64,000 nt of DNA, from positions 310,001-374,000 of the forward strand of contig JAJDBP010000002.1 of the NCBI GenBank assembly GCA_029261295.1, written 5' to 3'. Positions within the stretch are counted from its first letter, which is position 1; every line of letters starts with the position of its first letter. Position numbers and translations under genes: made by a program. The notes under the pieces were generated by a model. It ran no database searches, was not told the origin of the DNA, and was given only the letters and a program-made list of their open reading frames with translations. This DNA comes from Nitrospirales bacterium. Its GTDB lineage: Bacteria > Nitrospirota > Nitrospiria > Nitrospirales > UBA8639. Shown in pieces: positions 44,351 to 52,900 of the stretch.

Positions 44351-44355
44351 CTGCT

Positions 44356-45582
44356 ATGGCTTGTTATGTTCAGAAATTTGGTGGGACGTCGGTAGGAAGT
44401 ATCGAGCGTATTCAACACGTGGCTCAGCTTATTGATAAAACCTATCGCGCAGGGCACCAATTAGTGGTGGTCTTATCTGCCATGAGTGGGGAGACGGATA
44501 GGCTTACGAAAATGGCGAGGGAAGTTAGTGCGGATCCTGATGATCGAGAATTAGATGTCTTGCTCTCTTCAGGGGAACGGGTGACGATTGCACTGATGGC
44601 CATGATGCTAAGGAATCTTGGTGTGAAGGCACGATCTTTTACCGGACGACAAGTGGGTATCGTGACAGATGGGGCCCACACCAAGGCTCGGGTTTCCCGC
44701 GTCGATACCCAAAGGGTCTTGGCTGCCTTAAAAGAGGGGGTTGTGCCTATTGTGGCAGGGTTTCAGGGTATTAATGAAGCCTCTGATGTGACGACCCTGG
44801 GACGTGGAGGGTCAGATCTCACCGCAGTGGTCCTAGCCGCCGCGCTTCATGCCGAGACGTGTTTTATTTATACTGATGTGGATGGGGTGTATACCGCTGA
44901 TCCCAATATGGTGCCGACGGCTCGTCGATTGGAAAAAATCTCGTATGAGGAAATGTTAGAATTAGCCAGTTTAGGAGCCAAAGTTTTACAAACACGCTCC
45001 GTGGAGCTGGCCGCGAAACATCAGGTTCCTATGGAAGTGCGATCCAGCTTTCAGGACGGACCGGGAACCCGTGTGGTAAAAGAGGATGCTGATATGGAAC
45101 AAGTCTTAGTTTCAGGGGTAACTGGAGATCGAAATCAGGCCAAAATTACCGTGATTGGGGTCCCGGATCAGCCGGGTATTGCGGCGAAAATGTTTGTGGC
45201 CATTGCGGCAGCCGGGATCAATGTTGATATGATTATTCAAAATGTGAGCCAGGAGTCTTTGACGGACATTTCCTTTACCGTGCCAAGGGGAGATCTCAAG
45301 GCCGCGACCAGTCTGGTTCAAGACCTTGCCAAAGAGGTGGGCGCTCGAACCTTTGAAGTGAATGAAGCTATTGCCAAGGTCTCGTTAGTGGGAGTGGGAA
45401 TGCGGTCTCATTCAGGGGTAGCGGCAAGGATGTTCGCAACCCTTTCTCGAGATGGGATTAATATTATGATGATCAGTACCTCAGAAATAAAAATTTCTTG
45501 TGTGATTGAAGAGAAATATATGGAATCGGCGGTTCGGGGATTACACCAGGAATTCGAATTAGAAAAGCCTACAATCGTTTAA
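44356..45582 (+). CDS. lysC: Aspartate kinase
   Basis: First enzyme of lysine, threonine and methionine synthesis. The 408 residues open with [11 protein letters not shown], and contain [17 protein letters not shown] and the [12 protein letters not shown] block. Two ACT domains at the C-terminus ([31 protein letters not shown]) indicate allosteric control. It starts 5 bp after the preceding gene's stop, so the two are tightly linked. Confidence 0.96.
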   Translation: MACYVQKFGGTSVGSIERIQHVAQLIDKTYRAGHQLVVVLSAMSGETDRLTKMAREVSADPDDRELDVLLSSGERVTIALMAMMLRNLGVKARSFTGRQVGIVTDGAHTKARVSRVDTQRVLAALKEGVVPIVAGFQGINEASDVTTLGRGGSDLTAVVLAAALHAETCFIYTDVDGVYTADPNMVPTARRLEKISYEEMLELASLGAKVLQTRSVELAAKHQVPMEVRSSFQDGPGTRVVKEDADMEQVLVSGVTGDRNQAKITVIGVPDQPGIAAKMFVAIAAAGINVDMIIQNVSQESLTDISFTVPRGDLKAATSLVQDLAKEVGARTFEVNEAIAKVSLVGVGMRSHSGVAARMFATLSRDGINIMMISTSEIKISCVIEEKYMESAVRGLHQEFELEKPTIV

Positions 45583-45638
45583 AACAAGACCTCTTGTATG
45601 AATGCCTCTAGAGGGGTTGATCGGCAAAATTGAGTTCA

Positions 45639-47231
45639 ATGCTTCAGAATCAAAATATTGAAATTTATGATACGACTTTGCGAGATGGGTCGCAGGCCGA
45701 AGACGTGAGTTTTTCGGTGGAAGATAAGGTTCGTATTACTCTCAAGTTGGATGAATTGGGCGTTCATTTCATTGAGGGCGGGTGGCCTGGAGCCAATCCA
45801 AAAGATATCGAATTTTTCCAAGTTATCAAAGCCACTCCGCTTCAACAGGCAAAAATTGTGGCGTTCGGGTCGACGAGGAAAGCTAAAAACTCTGCCAAAG
45901 AAGATCCCACACTTGAGGCTCTGCTTTCCGCTGAAACTGACATTGTGACCATTTTTGGCAAAAGCTGGACGTTGCACGTAACTGAGGCTCTGAGTACGAC
46001 CTTAGACACAAATTTGGAACTCATCGCGGATTCGATTACCTTTCTCAGGTCAAAAGGTCGGCAGGTGTTTTATGATGCCGAACACTTTTTTGATGGCTAT
46101 AAGGCCGATCCCACTTATGCTATGAAAACCCTTGAGGCAGCGATGAAAGCCGGAGCGGAACGCCTGGTATTGTGTGATACCAATGGGGGAACCATGCCTT
46201 GGGAGATTCGGGAGATTGTCTCCGTAGTCAAAGAGGGGTGCTCGGTACCGTTAGGGATTCATGCTCACAATGATGCGGAAATGGGCGTTGCGAATTCCCT
46301 AGTGGCGGTGGAAGCGGGTGTCTCCCATGTTCAGGGAACGATCAATGGCATTGGCGAGCGATGTGGTAATGCAAATCTCTGTTCCATTATGGCGAATTTG
46401 GAATTGAAAATGGGCCGGACCGCATTGGGGGATGGAAAATTATCCAACCTCAGGATGATTTCTCATTATGTGGCGGAAATGGCCAATCTTTTGCCAAATA
46501 AACGACAACCGTATGTGGGAGATACGGCGTTTGCCCATAAGGGGGGAGTTCATATTCATGCGGTGCAAAAAAACCCTCTGACGTATGAGCATGTACAACC
46601 GGAAGAAGTCGGCAATCAACGGAGAGTGCTTATTTCAGATAACAGTGGTCGCAGCGCAGTCTTTAATAAGATTGGGACTTTTGGGGTGGATCTTCCCCAG
46701 GATAATCCCAAAGTTCAGGAACTTTTAGGTTCTTTAAAAAACTTGGAATATGAAGGCTATCAATTTGAAGGTGCTGAAGGATCATTTGAATTACTGGTAC
46801 GTGAAGCCCTTGGAACTCATACCCCATCCTTCGAATTGCTAGGCTGTCGTATTATTGTCGAAAAACGAAAAACTGATGAAGAATCACTATCTGAAGCCAC
46901 CATTAAGGTCAAAGTAGGCGAGGTTGTTGAACATACGGCAGCGGTAGGAGATGGCCCAGTTAATGCGCTTGATCATGCCCTGCGAAAAGCCCTCGAGAAA
47001 TTTTACCCTCAATTGCGGGAGGTCAAACTTCTTGACTATAAGGTGCGAGTGTTAACAGGGCGCCGGGGGACGGGTTCTCGGGTCCGAGTATTAATTGAAT
47101 CGGGTGACCAGAAGGAAAAATGGGGGACGGTTGGGGTATCCGAGAATATAATTGAAGCGAGTTGGCAGGCTTTGGCTGATAGTATTGAATATAAATTAAT
47201 GAAAGAGCAGGAATTGAAGCCCAAGTCTTAA
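45639..47231 (+). CDS. cimA: (R)-Citramalate synthase
   Basis: Condenses pyruvate and acetyl-CoA to citramalate for isoleucine synthesis without threonine deaminase. The 530 residues have [36 protein letters not shown], and the CimA-type [16 protein letters not shown]. The C-terminal leucine/isoleucine-sensing domain is in the last 130 residues. A TTG three codons upstream is an alternative start. Homocitrate or isopropylmalate synthase is less likely, since [11 protein letters not shown] fits the citramalate branch. Confidence 0.9.
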   Translation: MLQNQNIEIYDTTLRDGSQAEDVSFSVEDKVRITLKLDELGVHFIEGGWPGANPKDIEFFQVIKATPLQQAKIVAFGSTRKAKNSAKEDPTLEALLSAETDIVTIFGKSWTLHVTEALSTTLDTNLELIADSITFLRSKGRQVFYDAEHFFDGYKADPTYAMKTLEAAMKAGAERLVLCDTNGGTMPWEIREIVSVVKEGCSVPLGIHAHNDAEMGVANSLVAVEAGVSHVQGTINGIGERCGNANLCSIMANLELKMGRTALGDGKLSNLRMISHYVAEMANLLPNKRQPYVGDTAFAHKGGVHIHAVQKNPLTYEHVQPEEVGNQRRVLISDNSGRSAVFNKIGTFGVDLPQDNPKVQELLGSLKNLEYEGYQFEGAEGSFELLVREALGTHTPSFELLGCRIIVEKRKTDEESLSEATIKVKVGEVVEHTAAVGDGPVNALDHALRKALEKFYPQLREVKLLDYKVRVLTGRRGTGSRVRVLIESGDQKEKWGTVGVSENIIEASWQALADSIEYKLMKEQELKPKS

Positions 47232-47278
47232 TGCGTCCAGTTGTAGGTAGCGATGGGTCAATAGAAAATCATTTCTTC

Positions 47279-47307
47279 TTGACAACAATCATGAGTGTCG
47301 TTACGTT
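47279..47307 (+). promoter_or_regulatory. Promoter of ihfA-like gene
   Basis: TTGACA (47279-47284), 17-bp spacer, TACGTT (47302-47307). Confidence 0.5.
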
Positions 47308-47388
47308 CTGCCATTCAAGACCGCTGGGAGAGAGGACAGGTCGTCCCTTTTTACTCCTTTCACAATCATTTGCCAGGGGGTATTGATT

Positions 47389-47688
47389 ATGCGAAAGGCG
47401 GACATCGCCGATATTATCACCGAAACCGCCGGGATTCAAAAGTCGGAATCTATGGAAATGGTGGAGCAGGTCTTAGATTTAATTAAGGCGATGCTTCAGC
47501 AAGGTGAGGTGGTCAAAATTGCAGGGTTTGGTAATTTTGTGGTTCGAAGTAAGGGGGAGCGCAAAGGGCGAAACCCACGGACCGGAGAGGAAATTGCCAT
47601 TACCCCTCGACGGGTCGTGTCCTTTAGGCCAAGCGCCCTCTTTAAGCAATATGTCAACTCCGATGGCCAAGGTCAGAGCGTATCATGA
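47389..47688 (+). CDS. ihfA: Integration host factor alpha / HU-like DNA-bending protein
   Basis: A 99-residue histone-like protein that bends DNA. RKADIADIITETAGIQKSES is the helical part. GFGNFVVRSKGERKGRNPRTGEEIAITPRR is the beta-arm with the intercalating Pro in RNPRTG. IHF-alpha is the likely type, but HU cannot be separated with certainty. AGGGGG upstream supports ATG 47389. A MerR gene follows by 17 bp, a frequent pairing with ihfA. Confidence 0.9.
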   Translation: MRKADIADIITETAGIQKSESMEMVEQVLDLIKAMLQQGEVVKIAGFGNFVVRSKGERKGRNPRTGEEIAITPRRVVSFRPSALFKQYVNSDGQGQSVS

Positions 47689-47705
47689 TTATGGTGTGAA
47701 CGAGT

Positions 47706-48056
47706 ATGGCCGCGGGCACGAAACACGAAGAAAAAACTGGATATAAGATTGGGGAAGTCGCCTCGTTAACGAATCTTCCTGCCTATGTGCTGCGGTTTTG
47801 GGAATCCGAATTTATATTTTTGAAGCCCAAAAAAAGCCAGGGTAAGCATCGGGTCTATACTAAAACGGATATCGAAACAATTTTTGAAATCAAACGAATG
47901 TTGTATGAGGAAGGTTATACTATTGCCGGGTTGAAACGATTTTGGTATCGCAAGAAAAAAGGCGGGAAATCGGTTCAAATACCCAAGGATCGAGTGGAAA
48001 AAGCCAAATCGGAACTGCAAGGAATCCTGAAGCTGTTAGATCGCCAATCGGCGTAA
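47706..48056 (+). CDS. MerR family transcriptional regulator
   Basis: A 116-residue regulator with an N-terminal winged [27 protein letters not shown], then a [34 protein letters not shown] helix region. The C-terminal coiled coil is short and lacks a visible metal-binding cysteine set. It follows ihfA; similar small MerR proteins often accompany ihfA, function unknown. Confidence 0.88.
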   Translation: MAAGTKHEEKTGYKIGEVASLTNLPAYVLRFWESEFIFLKPKKSQGKHRVYTKTDIETIFEIKRMLYEEGYTIAGLKRFWYRKKKGGKSVQIPKDRVEKAKSELQGILKLLDRQSA

Positions 48057-48059
48057 AGA

Positions 48060-48088
48060 TTGGTACCCAGGTAAAGAAAAGATATGAC
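48060..48088 (+). promoter_or_regulatory. Possible promoter of tRNA-Pro
   Basis: TTGGTA (48060-48065), 17-bp spacer, TATGAC (48083-48088), nine bases before the tRNA. Confidence 0.45.
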
Positions 48089-48097
48089 ACTATTTGG

Positions 48098-48174
48098 CGG
48101 GGCGTAGCGCAGCCCGGTAGCGCACTCGCTTGGGGTGCGAGAGGTCGGCCGTTCAAATCGGCTCGCCCCGACCA
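48098..48174 (+). tRNA. tRNA-Pro (GGG)
   Basis: Acceptor CGGGGCG/CGCCCCG, D-arm with GCGC pairing, anticodon stem CTCGC/GCGAG with loop TTGGGGT (anticodon GGG), T-arm GTTCAAATC, discriminator A and encoded CCA. Confidence 0.97.
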
Positions 48175-48252
48175 AATTTTTCAGTAGGAAGTCAAAAGAG
48201 AACAACGAGGAGGAAAAGTCTCCTCAAGAAGACAGGGAAATGTTTGCCAGCG

Positions 48253-48507
48253 CTAACTCTGCAAGTCTTCATCCTCAATCAGCTCTTCACTGTCAGGCAT
48301 CCCGTAGGCAATGAACTTCGCATACGAAAGATAGATTTGGCTGCTGTCTCGTATCGCTGTTGAGCCAGCCTTCATACGCTCGAATTTTACCTGGTCTGCT
48401 GGGTCCTCACTTTTTTGGAGAGTTCCCACGTAGTCTCCAAGCAACATTGAGTAGCGTTGCATGGCCTGCTCAATTTCCATATAAGCTTGCATGATGTCTT
48501 CTTGCAT
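48253..48507 (-). CDS. Small hypothetical protein
   Basis: An 84-residue acidic, helix-rich product (MQEDIMQAYMEIEQAMQRYS...) with no recognised domain or membrane segment. GGAGGAACGTTA gives a strong Shine-Dalgarno before the ATG. The C-terminal EELIEDEDLQS is strongly acidic. It is alone on the minus strand between tRNA-Pro and the glycosyltransferase operon. Confidence 0.65.
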   Translation of the reverse strand: MQEDIMQAYMEIEQAMQRYSMLLGDYVGTLQKSEDPADQVKFERMKAGSTAIRDSSQIYLSYAKFIAYGMPDSEELIEDEDLQS

Positions 48508-48649
48508 TAACGTTCCTCCACAAAGATAATCGTCACCTTACAAAAGCGGGTTCATTTGGTCAACTTTCGCTGGAATAATGGCCGCCCTCGGCCCGTCGTT
48601 TTTGGAGACTGAGTTCGAGTAAGTAGAGAGGCTTCTCCATTCATAATGT

Positions 48650-48679
48650 TTGACCGGTTTTTCAAGGATTCAGTAGAAT
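48650..48679 (+). promoter_or_regulatory. Possible promoter of the glycosyltransferase operon
   Basis: TTGACC (48650-48655), 18-bp spacer, TAGAAT (48674-48679), 76 bp before the first gene. Confidence 0.4.
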
Positions 48680-48755
48680 GGCCTAGCTGAGCTGGAATAC
48701 CTTGACGTAAGCGGTATCCAATAAGAAAGGGCGCCCTGCCTTCTCAGTCCTTTCC

Positions 48756-49529
48756 ATGAACAACCTTTCCCTTCCATGGATTTCAGTCGTTATACCCATC
48801 AAAGATGAACGGGACAACATTCCTTTATTAGTGAGCCAATTGCTCAAATTTTTTGAGGGTCGTGCGGAAAGTGTAGCCGCTCCCTTTGAACTGATTTTAG
48901 TGGATGATGGGAGCACCGATGGCAGTGAGACGTTGTTGGATGAGTTGGTTATGCAATCTCCATCGGTGAGAGTCATTCACTTGGACAAAAATCATGGGCA
49001 GACGGCAGCCTTTGATGCGGGGTTCCGCCAGGCAAAAGGGGAACTTATTGCCACGATGGATGGCGACTTGCAGTATGATCCAAATGATTTTGCAAACCTG
49101 TTACCATTAGTGAACCAATTTGATTTAGTCTGTGGTCAACGGGCCGCTCGACACGACAATATGGTGCGACGGTGGTCATCAAAAATTGCCAATTTCGTGC
49201 GGAATTGGGTCGTTCATGACGGGATTTCTGATACAGGATGTTCGTTGAAAATATTTCGCAGAGCGGTGGTCGAGCGAATCCCGTTGTTTAAAAATATGCA
49301 TCGCTTTTTCCCTGCATTAGCGCAGATGTATGGGTTTACCGTAGCAGAAATTCCTGTGCAGCATTTTCCTCGAGCCCATGGCGTATCAAAATATGGAGTC
49401 GGCAATCGATTGTTTGTAGGTCTCTATGATTTGTTGGCTGTTCGATGGATGCAGAAACGCTGTCTGAACTTTACTATGCGAGAGTCCAATCCTTCACGCT
49501 CAAATGAGTGCCCCAAGAGTGATAGCTAA
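48756..49529 (+). CDS. GT2 family glycosyltransferase (polyprenyl-phosphate sugar type)
   Basis: A 257-residue glycosyltransferase of the dolichyl-phosphate-mannose synthase group, making a lipid-linked sugar at the inner membrane. It has VVIPIKDERDNIP, VDDGSTDGS, NHGQTAAFDAGFRQAKGE and TMDGDLQYDP. No C-terminal membrane segments follow, unlike ArnC or GtrB. It is 3 bp from the LAB_N gene and next to an ArnT-like transferase that would use its product. Confidence 0.87.
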   Translation: MNNLSLPWISVVIPIKDERDNIPLLVSQLLKFFEGRAESVAAPFELILVDDGSTDGSETLLDELVMQSPSVRVIHLDKNHGQTAAFDAGFRQAKGELIATMDGDLQYDPNDFANLLPLVNQFDLVCGQRAARHDNMVRRWSSKIANFVRNWVVHDGISDTGCSLKIFRRAVVERIPLFKNMHRFFPALAQMYGFTVAEIPVQHFPRAHGVSKYGVGNRLFVGLYDLLAVRWMQKRCLNFTMRESNPSRSNECPKSDS

Positions 49530-49532
49530 GGG

Positions 49533-49829
49533 ATGGATTTTACTTCGCTGACAACGGAAGAACTCGTATGGTTAGGTATTGGCTTTTTAGGACAAAGTCT
49601 CTTTTTTTCTCGGTGGTTGCTGCAATGGGCCTCATCAGAACGGCGTGAAGAAAGTCATATTCCGGTTTCGTTTTGGTATATGAGTTTAATCGGCAGTATC
49701 ATCGTGTTGGCTTATGCCCTTCATCGAGTGGATCCAGTTTTTATCGCAGGGCAGAGTGTTGGAACCGTCGTCTATGTGCGTAACCTAATTCTTCTCTATC
49801 GTTCGAAGAAGCGAGCGATGAGTGGATAA
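49533..49829 (+). CDS. LAB_N (lipid-A-disaccharide synthase N-terminal domain) membrane protein
   Basis: A 98-residue protein with about three membrane segments and the LAB_N-type FLGQSLFFSRWLLQWASSERRE and PVSFWYMSLIGSIIVLAYA. Such stand-alone domains accompany polyprenyl-phosphate sugar synthases in lipid A or LPS decoration, possibly as a partner of the GT2 enzyme. Its stop overlaps the following GTG start by 8 bp. Confidence 0.83.
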   Translation: MDFTSLTTEELVWLGIGFLGQSLFFSRWLLQWASSERREESHIPVSFWYMSLIGSIIVLAYALHRVDPVFIAGQSVGTVVYVRNLILLYRSKKRAMSG

Positions 49830-51588
49830 TCTCTCTGTTCCTTCTGATTCTTCCTCGACGTCGCCTTCTCTTTCTATTCCTCTTCAATCCAAGTTTTCTC
49901 ACCCTGCATTCGTGCATATTGTCTTAGTGCTGATGCTAGGTATCTGGCTGTTCGGCTTGGAAGGCGGATGGCTTGGGGGGTTAGAGATGGGTGGGTTAGG
50001 GCTGACCGATCGGGATGAGGGGAGTAATGCCGAGGCCGCGAGAGAAATGCTGGAAACTGGTGATTGGATTTCCCCAACTCTCAATTACGAACCACGTTTT
50101 GCCAAGCCCGCATTCACCTATTGGCTAATCAGCGGCTCCTATAGCCTGTTTGGCATCAATGAATTTGCGGCGCGATTTCCCTCAGCCATTTCGGGACTCT
50201 GTGTGTTGTTGTTGCAGTATGTTTTTGTCTATCGATGGCTGGGTGCGCGACTGGCCTTTCTCTCCTCACTCATGCTGTTGCTCAATATAGAATTCTTAGC
50301 AATCAATCGTATGGTGATTACTGATCCAGAGCTAGTGGTTTTTACCACGTTAGCAGGGTATTGCTTCTGGCAAGGGTTGCACGCTTCCACAAGCACCAGT
50401 CGATGGTGGTTCAGTTCTTTCTATCTAGCTATGGGATTCGGAATGTTGGTCAAGGGTCCGGTCGGCATTATTATTCCGTTGGTGGGTGCGATTCCCTATC
50501 TCATGCTAACCCGACAGGGGAAAAATTTTTGGCAAAAAGGAATGTCGTTGCTCGGAATAGGTCTTGTCCTTCTGCTCGCGGCACCCTGGTATATCGCGAT
50601 GATTCAAATTCATGGGGATGCCTATTGGGTCGCGGCGCAAGCCAATACCACTGGTCGATTTATGAATCCGATGGAAGGTCATGGGGGAACGCTCTTCTTT
50701 TATGTGCCGATCTTGCTGCTGGGATTTTTTCCTTGGAGTGCCTTTCTCCCTTCTATACTCTTCCAATCATTGAAGCAGTGGAAGACCTATTGGAAGGGGA
50801 AAGAATTTTCCACAAAGGAAGCTGATCTAGAATTTTTTCTGAGTCTATGGGTTGTGGGCTTGTTGATATTTTTTACCCTCTCCGCGACACGGTTGCCTCA
50901 CTATATTTATCCGTTGTTTCCCCCATCCGCCATCTTGGTGGCGCTATGGTGGAGGCGTTTTCGCAGTATGGTTGTATCACCGGATTGGCGAATCTCTCGT
51001 CGGCTCCTTCTCGGAATAGGCTATGTCTTGGGAATAGCTATCATGGTCGCTCCCGCCATTTTTCATCAATTTATTACGCAAATCACTAAGGAATTTCCGG
51101 CTGCCGTACAGGTAGACTTTGGGTGGCTTCCAGTCATCATGGGATTGGTCATTGTGCTAGGAACGCTGGGTACTCGACTGTGTCTGGATTCAGAAACAAA
51201 GCGATCCTGGGCCTTGGGAGTGGCCGCTGGAATGATGGTCGTCTTTGGTCTTTTTCTTGTCAAAGGCGCGCTTCCCGTTTTCCACATGTATTTTCTCGAA
51301 CCACCTCAGCAATTAGCGGCGATTGCGGGGTTTAACTTGGGGAAAGATGACCATCTATTGCAAGTCGGAAGAAAGCGTCCTTCTCTCAGTTTTTATGCTC
51401 AGCGTAAGGTGCATTTTCTCGGACCACGAGATGAGAAAAAATGGGAAACTCATCTAACGGCTTCAGGGAAAAAAATGATCATTCTTCAAACACCTCTTCG
51501 TCGAGAGATACCAGAAGCCGTGTCCGATTGGACCGTTGTCCTCGAACATGGCGGCTTCTCTTTGCTCTCCAGCGAACCGCTGTTGTAG
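49822..51588 (+). CDS. GT39/ArnT-like lipid-linked sugar transferase
   Basis: A 588-residue integral inner-membrane glycosyltransferase with about 12 membrane segments and a C-terminal soluble domain. The first periplasmic loop carries LTDRDEGSNAEAAREML and GDWISPTLNYEPRFAKPAFTYW, the acidic catalytic pattern of the PMT/ArnT fold. ITDPELVVFTTLA and LVKGPVGIIIPL also match. It starts with GTG overlapping the LAB_N gene. Lipid A is the probable acceptor, the sugar unknown. Confidence 0.87.
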   Translation: MDNLSVPSDSSSTSPSLSIPLQSKFSHPAFVHIVLVLMLGIWLFGLEGGWLGGLEMGGLGLTDRDEGSNAEAAREMLETGDWISPTLNYEPRFAKPAFTYWLISGSYSLFGINEFAARFPSAISGLCVLLLQYVFVYRWLGARLAFLSSLMLLLNIEFLAINRMVITDPELVVFTTLAGYCFWQGLHASTSTSRWWFSSFYLAMGFGMLVKGPVGIIIPLVGAIPYLMLTRQGKNFWQKGMSLLGIGLVLLLAAPWYIAMIQIHGDAYWVAAQANTTGRFMNPMEGHGGTLFFYVPILLLGFFPWSAFLPSILFQSLKQWKTYWKGKEFSTKEADLEFFLSLWVVGLLIFFTLSATRLPHYIYPLFPPSAILVALWWRRFRSMVVSPDWRISRRLLLGIGYVLGIAIMVAPAIFHQFITQITKEFPAAVQVDFGWLPVIMGLVIVLGTLGTRLCLDSETKRSWALGVAAGMMVVFGLFLVKGALPVFHMYFLEPPQQLAAIAGFNLGKDDHLLQVGRKRPSLSFYAQRKVHFLGPRDEKKWETHLTASGKKMIILQTPLRREIPEAVSDWTVVLEHGGFSLLSSEPLL

Positions 51589-51640
51589 GGAACTTTCTTG
51601 ACTTTTTTGATGCTTGACGAAGAATTGTGTACCTAAGGTT

Positions 51641-51837
51641 CCGGGTATTGGGCCCGGCAGCCGAGCTCCTTTTGTTTCGGCAAAAGAATCCAAAACCATT
51701 GACGTCCCGTCCGGCCTTATTAAATGTGACGAACGCAAGACTTTGGAGGGCGGACCAACTCGCTACGCTCAAACAAGGCCCTCCAGATTTTTGGAGGGTC
51801 TGTCCAGATGGCCGAACGGCAGGCGTCGGGTAAGGAG
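51641..51837 (+). repeat. Structured dispersed repeat, copy 2 (about 195 bp)
   Basis: Homologue of 5493-5686 in the same orientation. The hairpin here is CTTTTG/CAAAAG with the same TTTCGG loop (51669-51674 with 51681-51686). A second stem TGGAGGGC/GCCCTCCA frames the AACTCGCT..GCTCAA block. Reading frames across it are repeat-derived. Confidence 0.8.
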
Positions 51838-51975
51838 AAAATGGAACCCCCAAACGATATTGATGGTATTGGTGGAGAATGGGAGCCTTCGGTTGGCCTC
51901 CAAACGACGGTGGCAGCGGATGGACTTATCTAACCTGCTGAATTGGAAAGCGACGTGGAGAATGAGGAGAATAAA

Positions 51976-52188
51976 ATGAGTAGGATCCCTCTCAACTTCC
52001 TGGCACGTTCTGAAGGCGAACGCCAGTGGATTATGGCAAACACTTGGTGCGATGTATGCGGGGAGGCCGACTTGGGTATGAACTCACCACAGGAGTACAA
52101 GGATAATGGTAGGATATACGTCGAAGGCAATTGCAGGCGCTGTGGTGGAATTGTTCGGTCAGAGGTCTGTGAGAAGGATGGTGGTTAA
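51976..52188 (+). CDS. Small zinc-ribbon-like protein
   Basis: A 70-residue product with two CxxC knuckles (WCDVCGEAD and NCRRCGG, 32 residues between the first Cys of each), suggesting a zinc ribbon. The N-terminal MSRIPLNFLARSEGERQWIMA is helical. The start at 51976 has a GGAGAATAAA Shine-Dalgarno; the in-frame start at 51943 would lie in repeat-flanking DNA. No family is recognised with certainty, and there is no operon partner. Confidence 0.6.
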   Translation: MSRIPLNFLARSEGERQWIMANTWCDVCGEADLGMNSPQEYKDNGRIYVEGNCRRCGGIVRSEVCEKDGG

Positions 52189-52330
52189 CGAGTTGGTTTT
52201 GCAGATTGCCTTTGGTAGCGAAAAACCGTATTCGACAACATAAGGGATTCACTGTTATCCGAAGGACGGAAAAAGTCCTTGGATCATATTACATGCCTTA
52301 ATTACTTGTTCTAAAACAGAAAAAAGATAA

Positions 52331-52552
52331 CTATAGGGAACGCAGGGAGAGGGTTAGGAGGGATAGGAGAAATATTTCTATACCCAAAACCGCTTCCGAT
52401 AGGATGGGATTCAGACCTGCGATGAAATTGTTGGGGATTTCAGATTGTGATAGCCGTTCAAATTGAGTTCCGAGCTACCAGATGATTCCTGCTAAGATCC
52501 TTACTCCTATTATGCCTAAGTTGCCAGTTGTTTTTGTTAGCCCAAGATCCAT
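52331..52552 (-). pseudogene. Decayed C-terminal fragment of a PAP2-type phosphatase
   Basis: Minus-strand translation gives a stretch from MDLGLTKTTGNLG through FIAGLNPILSEAVLG to IFLLSLLTLSL that matches the last 70 residues of the intact gene at 55367-56479 (MGIGLASTTGSLI..., AELNPFLTEAIFG...MFLLALLC). An in-frame TAG replaces the second Trp of the WWLN segment. No upstream PAP2 motifs remain. It is therefore a remnant of a duplicated or transferred paralogue. Confidence 0.8.
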
Positions 52553-52611
52553 GGATTGGCTAGCGAACGTTTGAAAATTCAAGCCAGATTTTGAATTGAG
52601 TTTTCTGAATT

Positions 52612-52654
52612 CCCGTATCCATTGAGATACCAAATGTATCCTGTAGGATACGGG
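52612..52654. repeat. GTATCC/GGATAC inverted repeat
   Basis: 9-bp arms CCCGTATCC (52612-52620) and GGATACGGG (52646-52654), with two further GATACC/GTATCC units between them. It could be a hairpin or a regulator site for the M6 protease 250 bp downstream. Confidence 0.4.
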
Positions 52655-52900
52655 TACCTTTTGATCTGTCTCCCTTCTCTACCTAGTCCTTTCCGACCCA
52701 AAACTGAATACCTCCTTGTCTTTCACGCATTTACCTGCAGAAGGCCTAAAACGTACAGGCTGAAGAGATTCGGCATAAGAGTTGCTCGCTTCCCGCATTG
52801 AGTCAGCATCAAATTTTGGGTATTTCCTGAGCTTTGATTGACTCGACATTCGCTGGGTCCTCTCAATCATTATTATTGTTTCTGAACAGGAGGTTGGAAA

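Larger units (their letters stand above)
52189..52900. other. 712-bp gap with a pseudogene remnant and an inverted repeat
   Basis: Apart from the PAP2 remnant (52331-52552) and the GTATCC/GGATAC inverted repeat (52612-52654), I see no gene. A 63-codon minus frame at 52679-52870 has no recognised features. The last 20 bases supply the GGAGG Shine-Dalgarno of the M6 protease. Confidence 0.5.

Noticed and set aside
51479-51979. Several frames over repeat copy 2
   Set aside because: They exist only because the repeat lacks stops; no two copies keep the same frame.
52679-52870. 63-codon minus frame before the M6 protease
   Set aside because: No Shine-Dalgarno, no motif, unlike neighbouring codon use.
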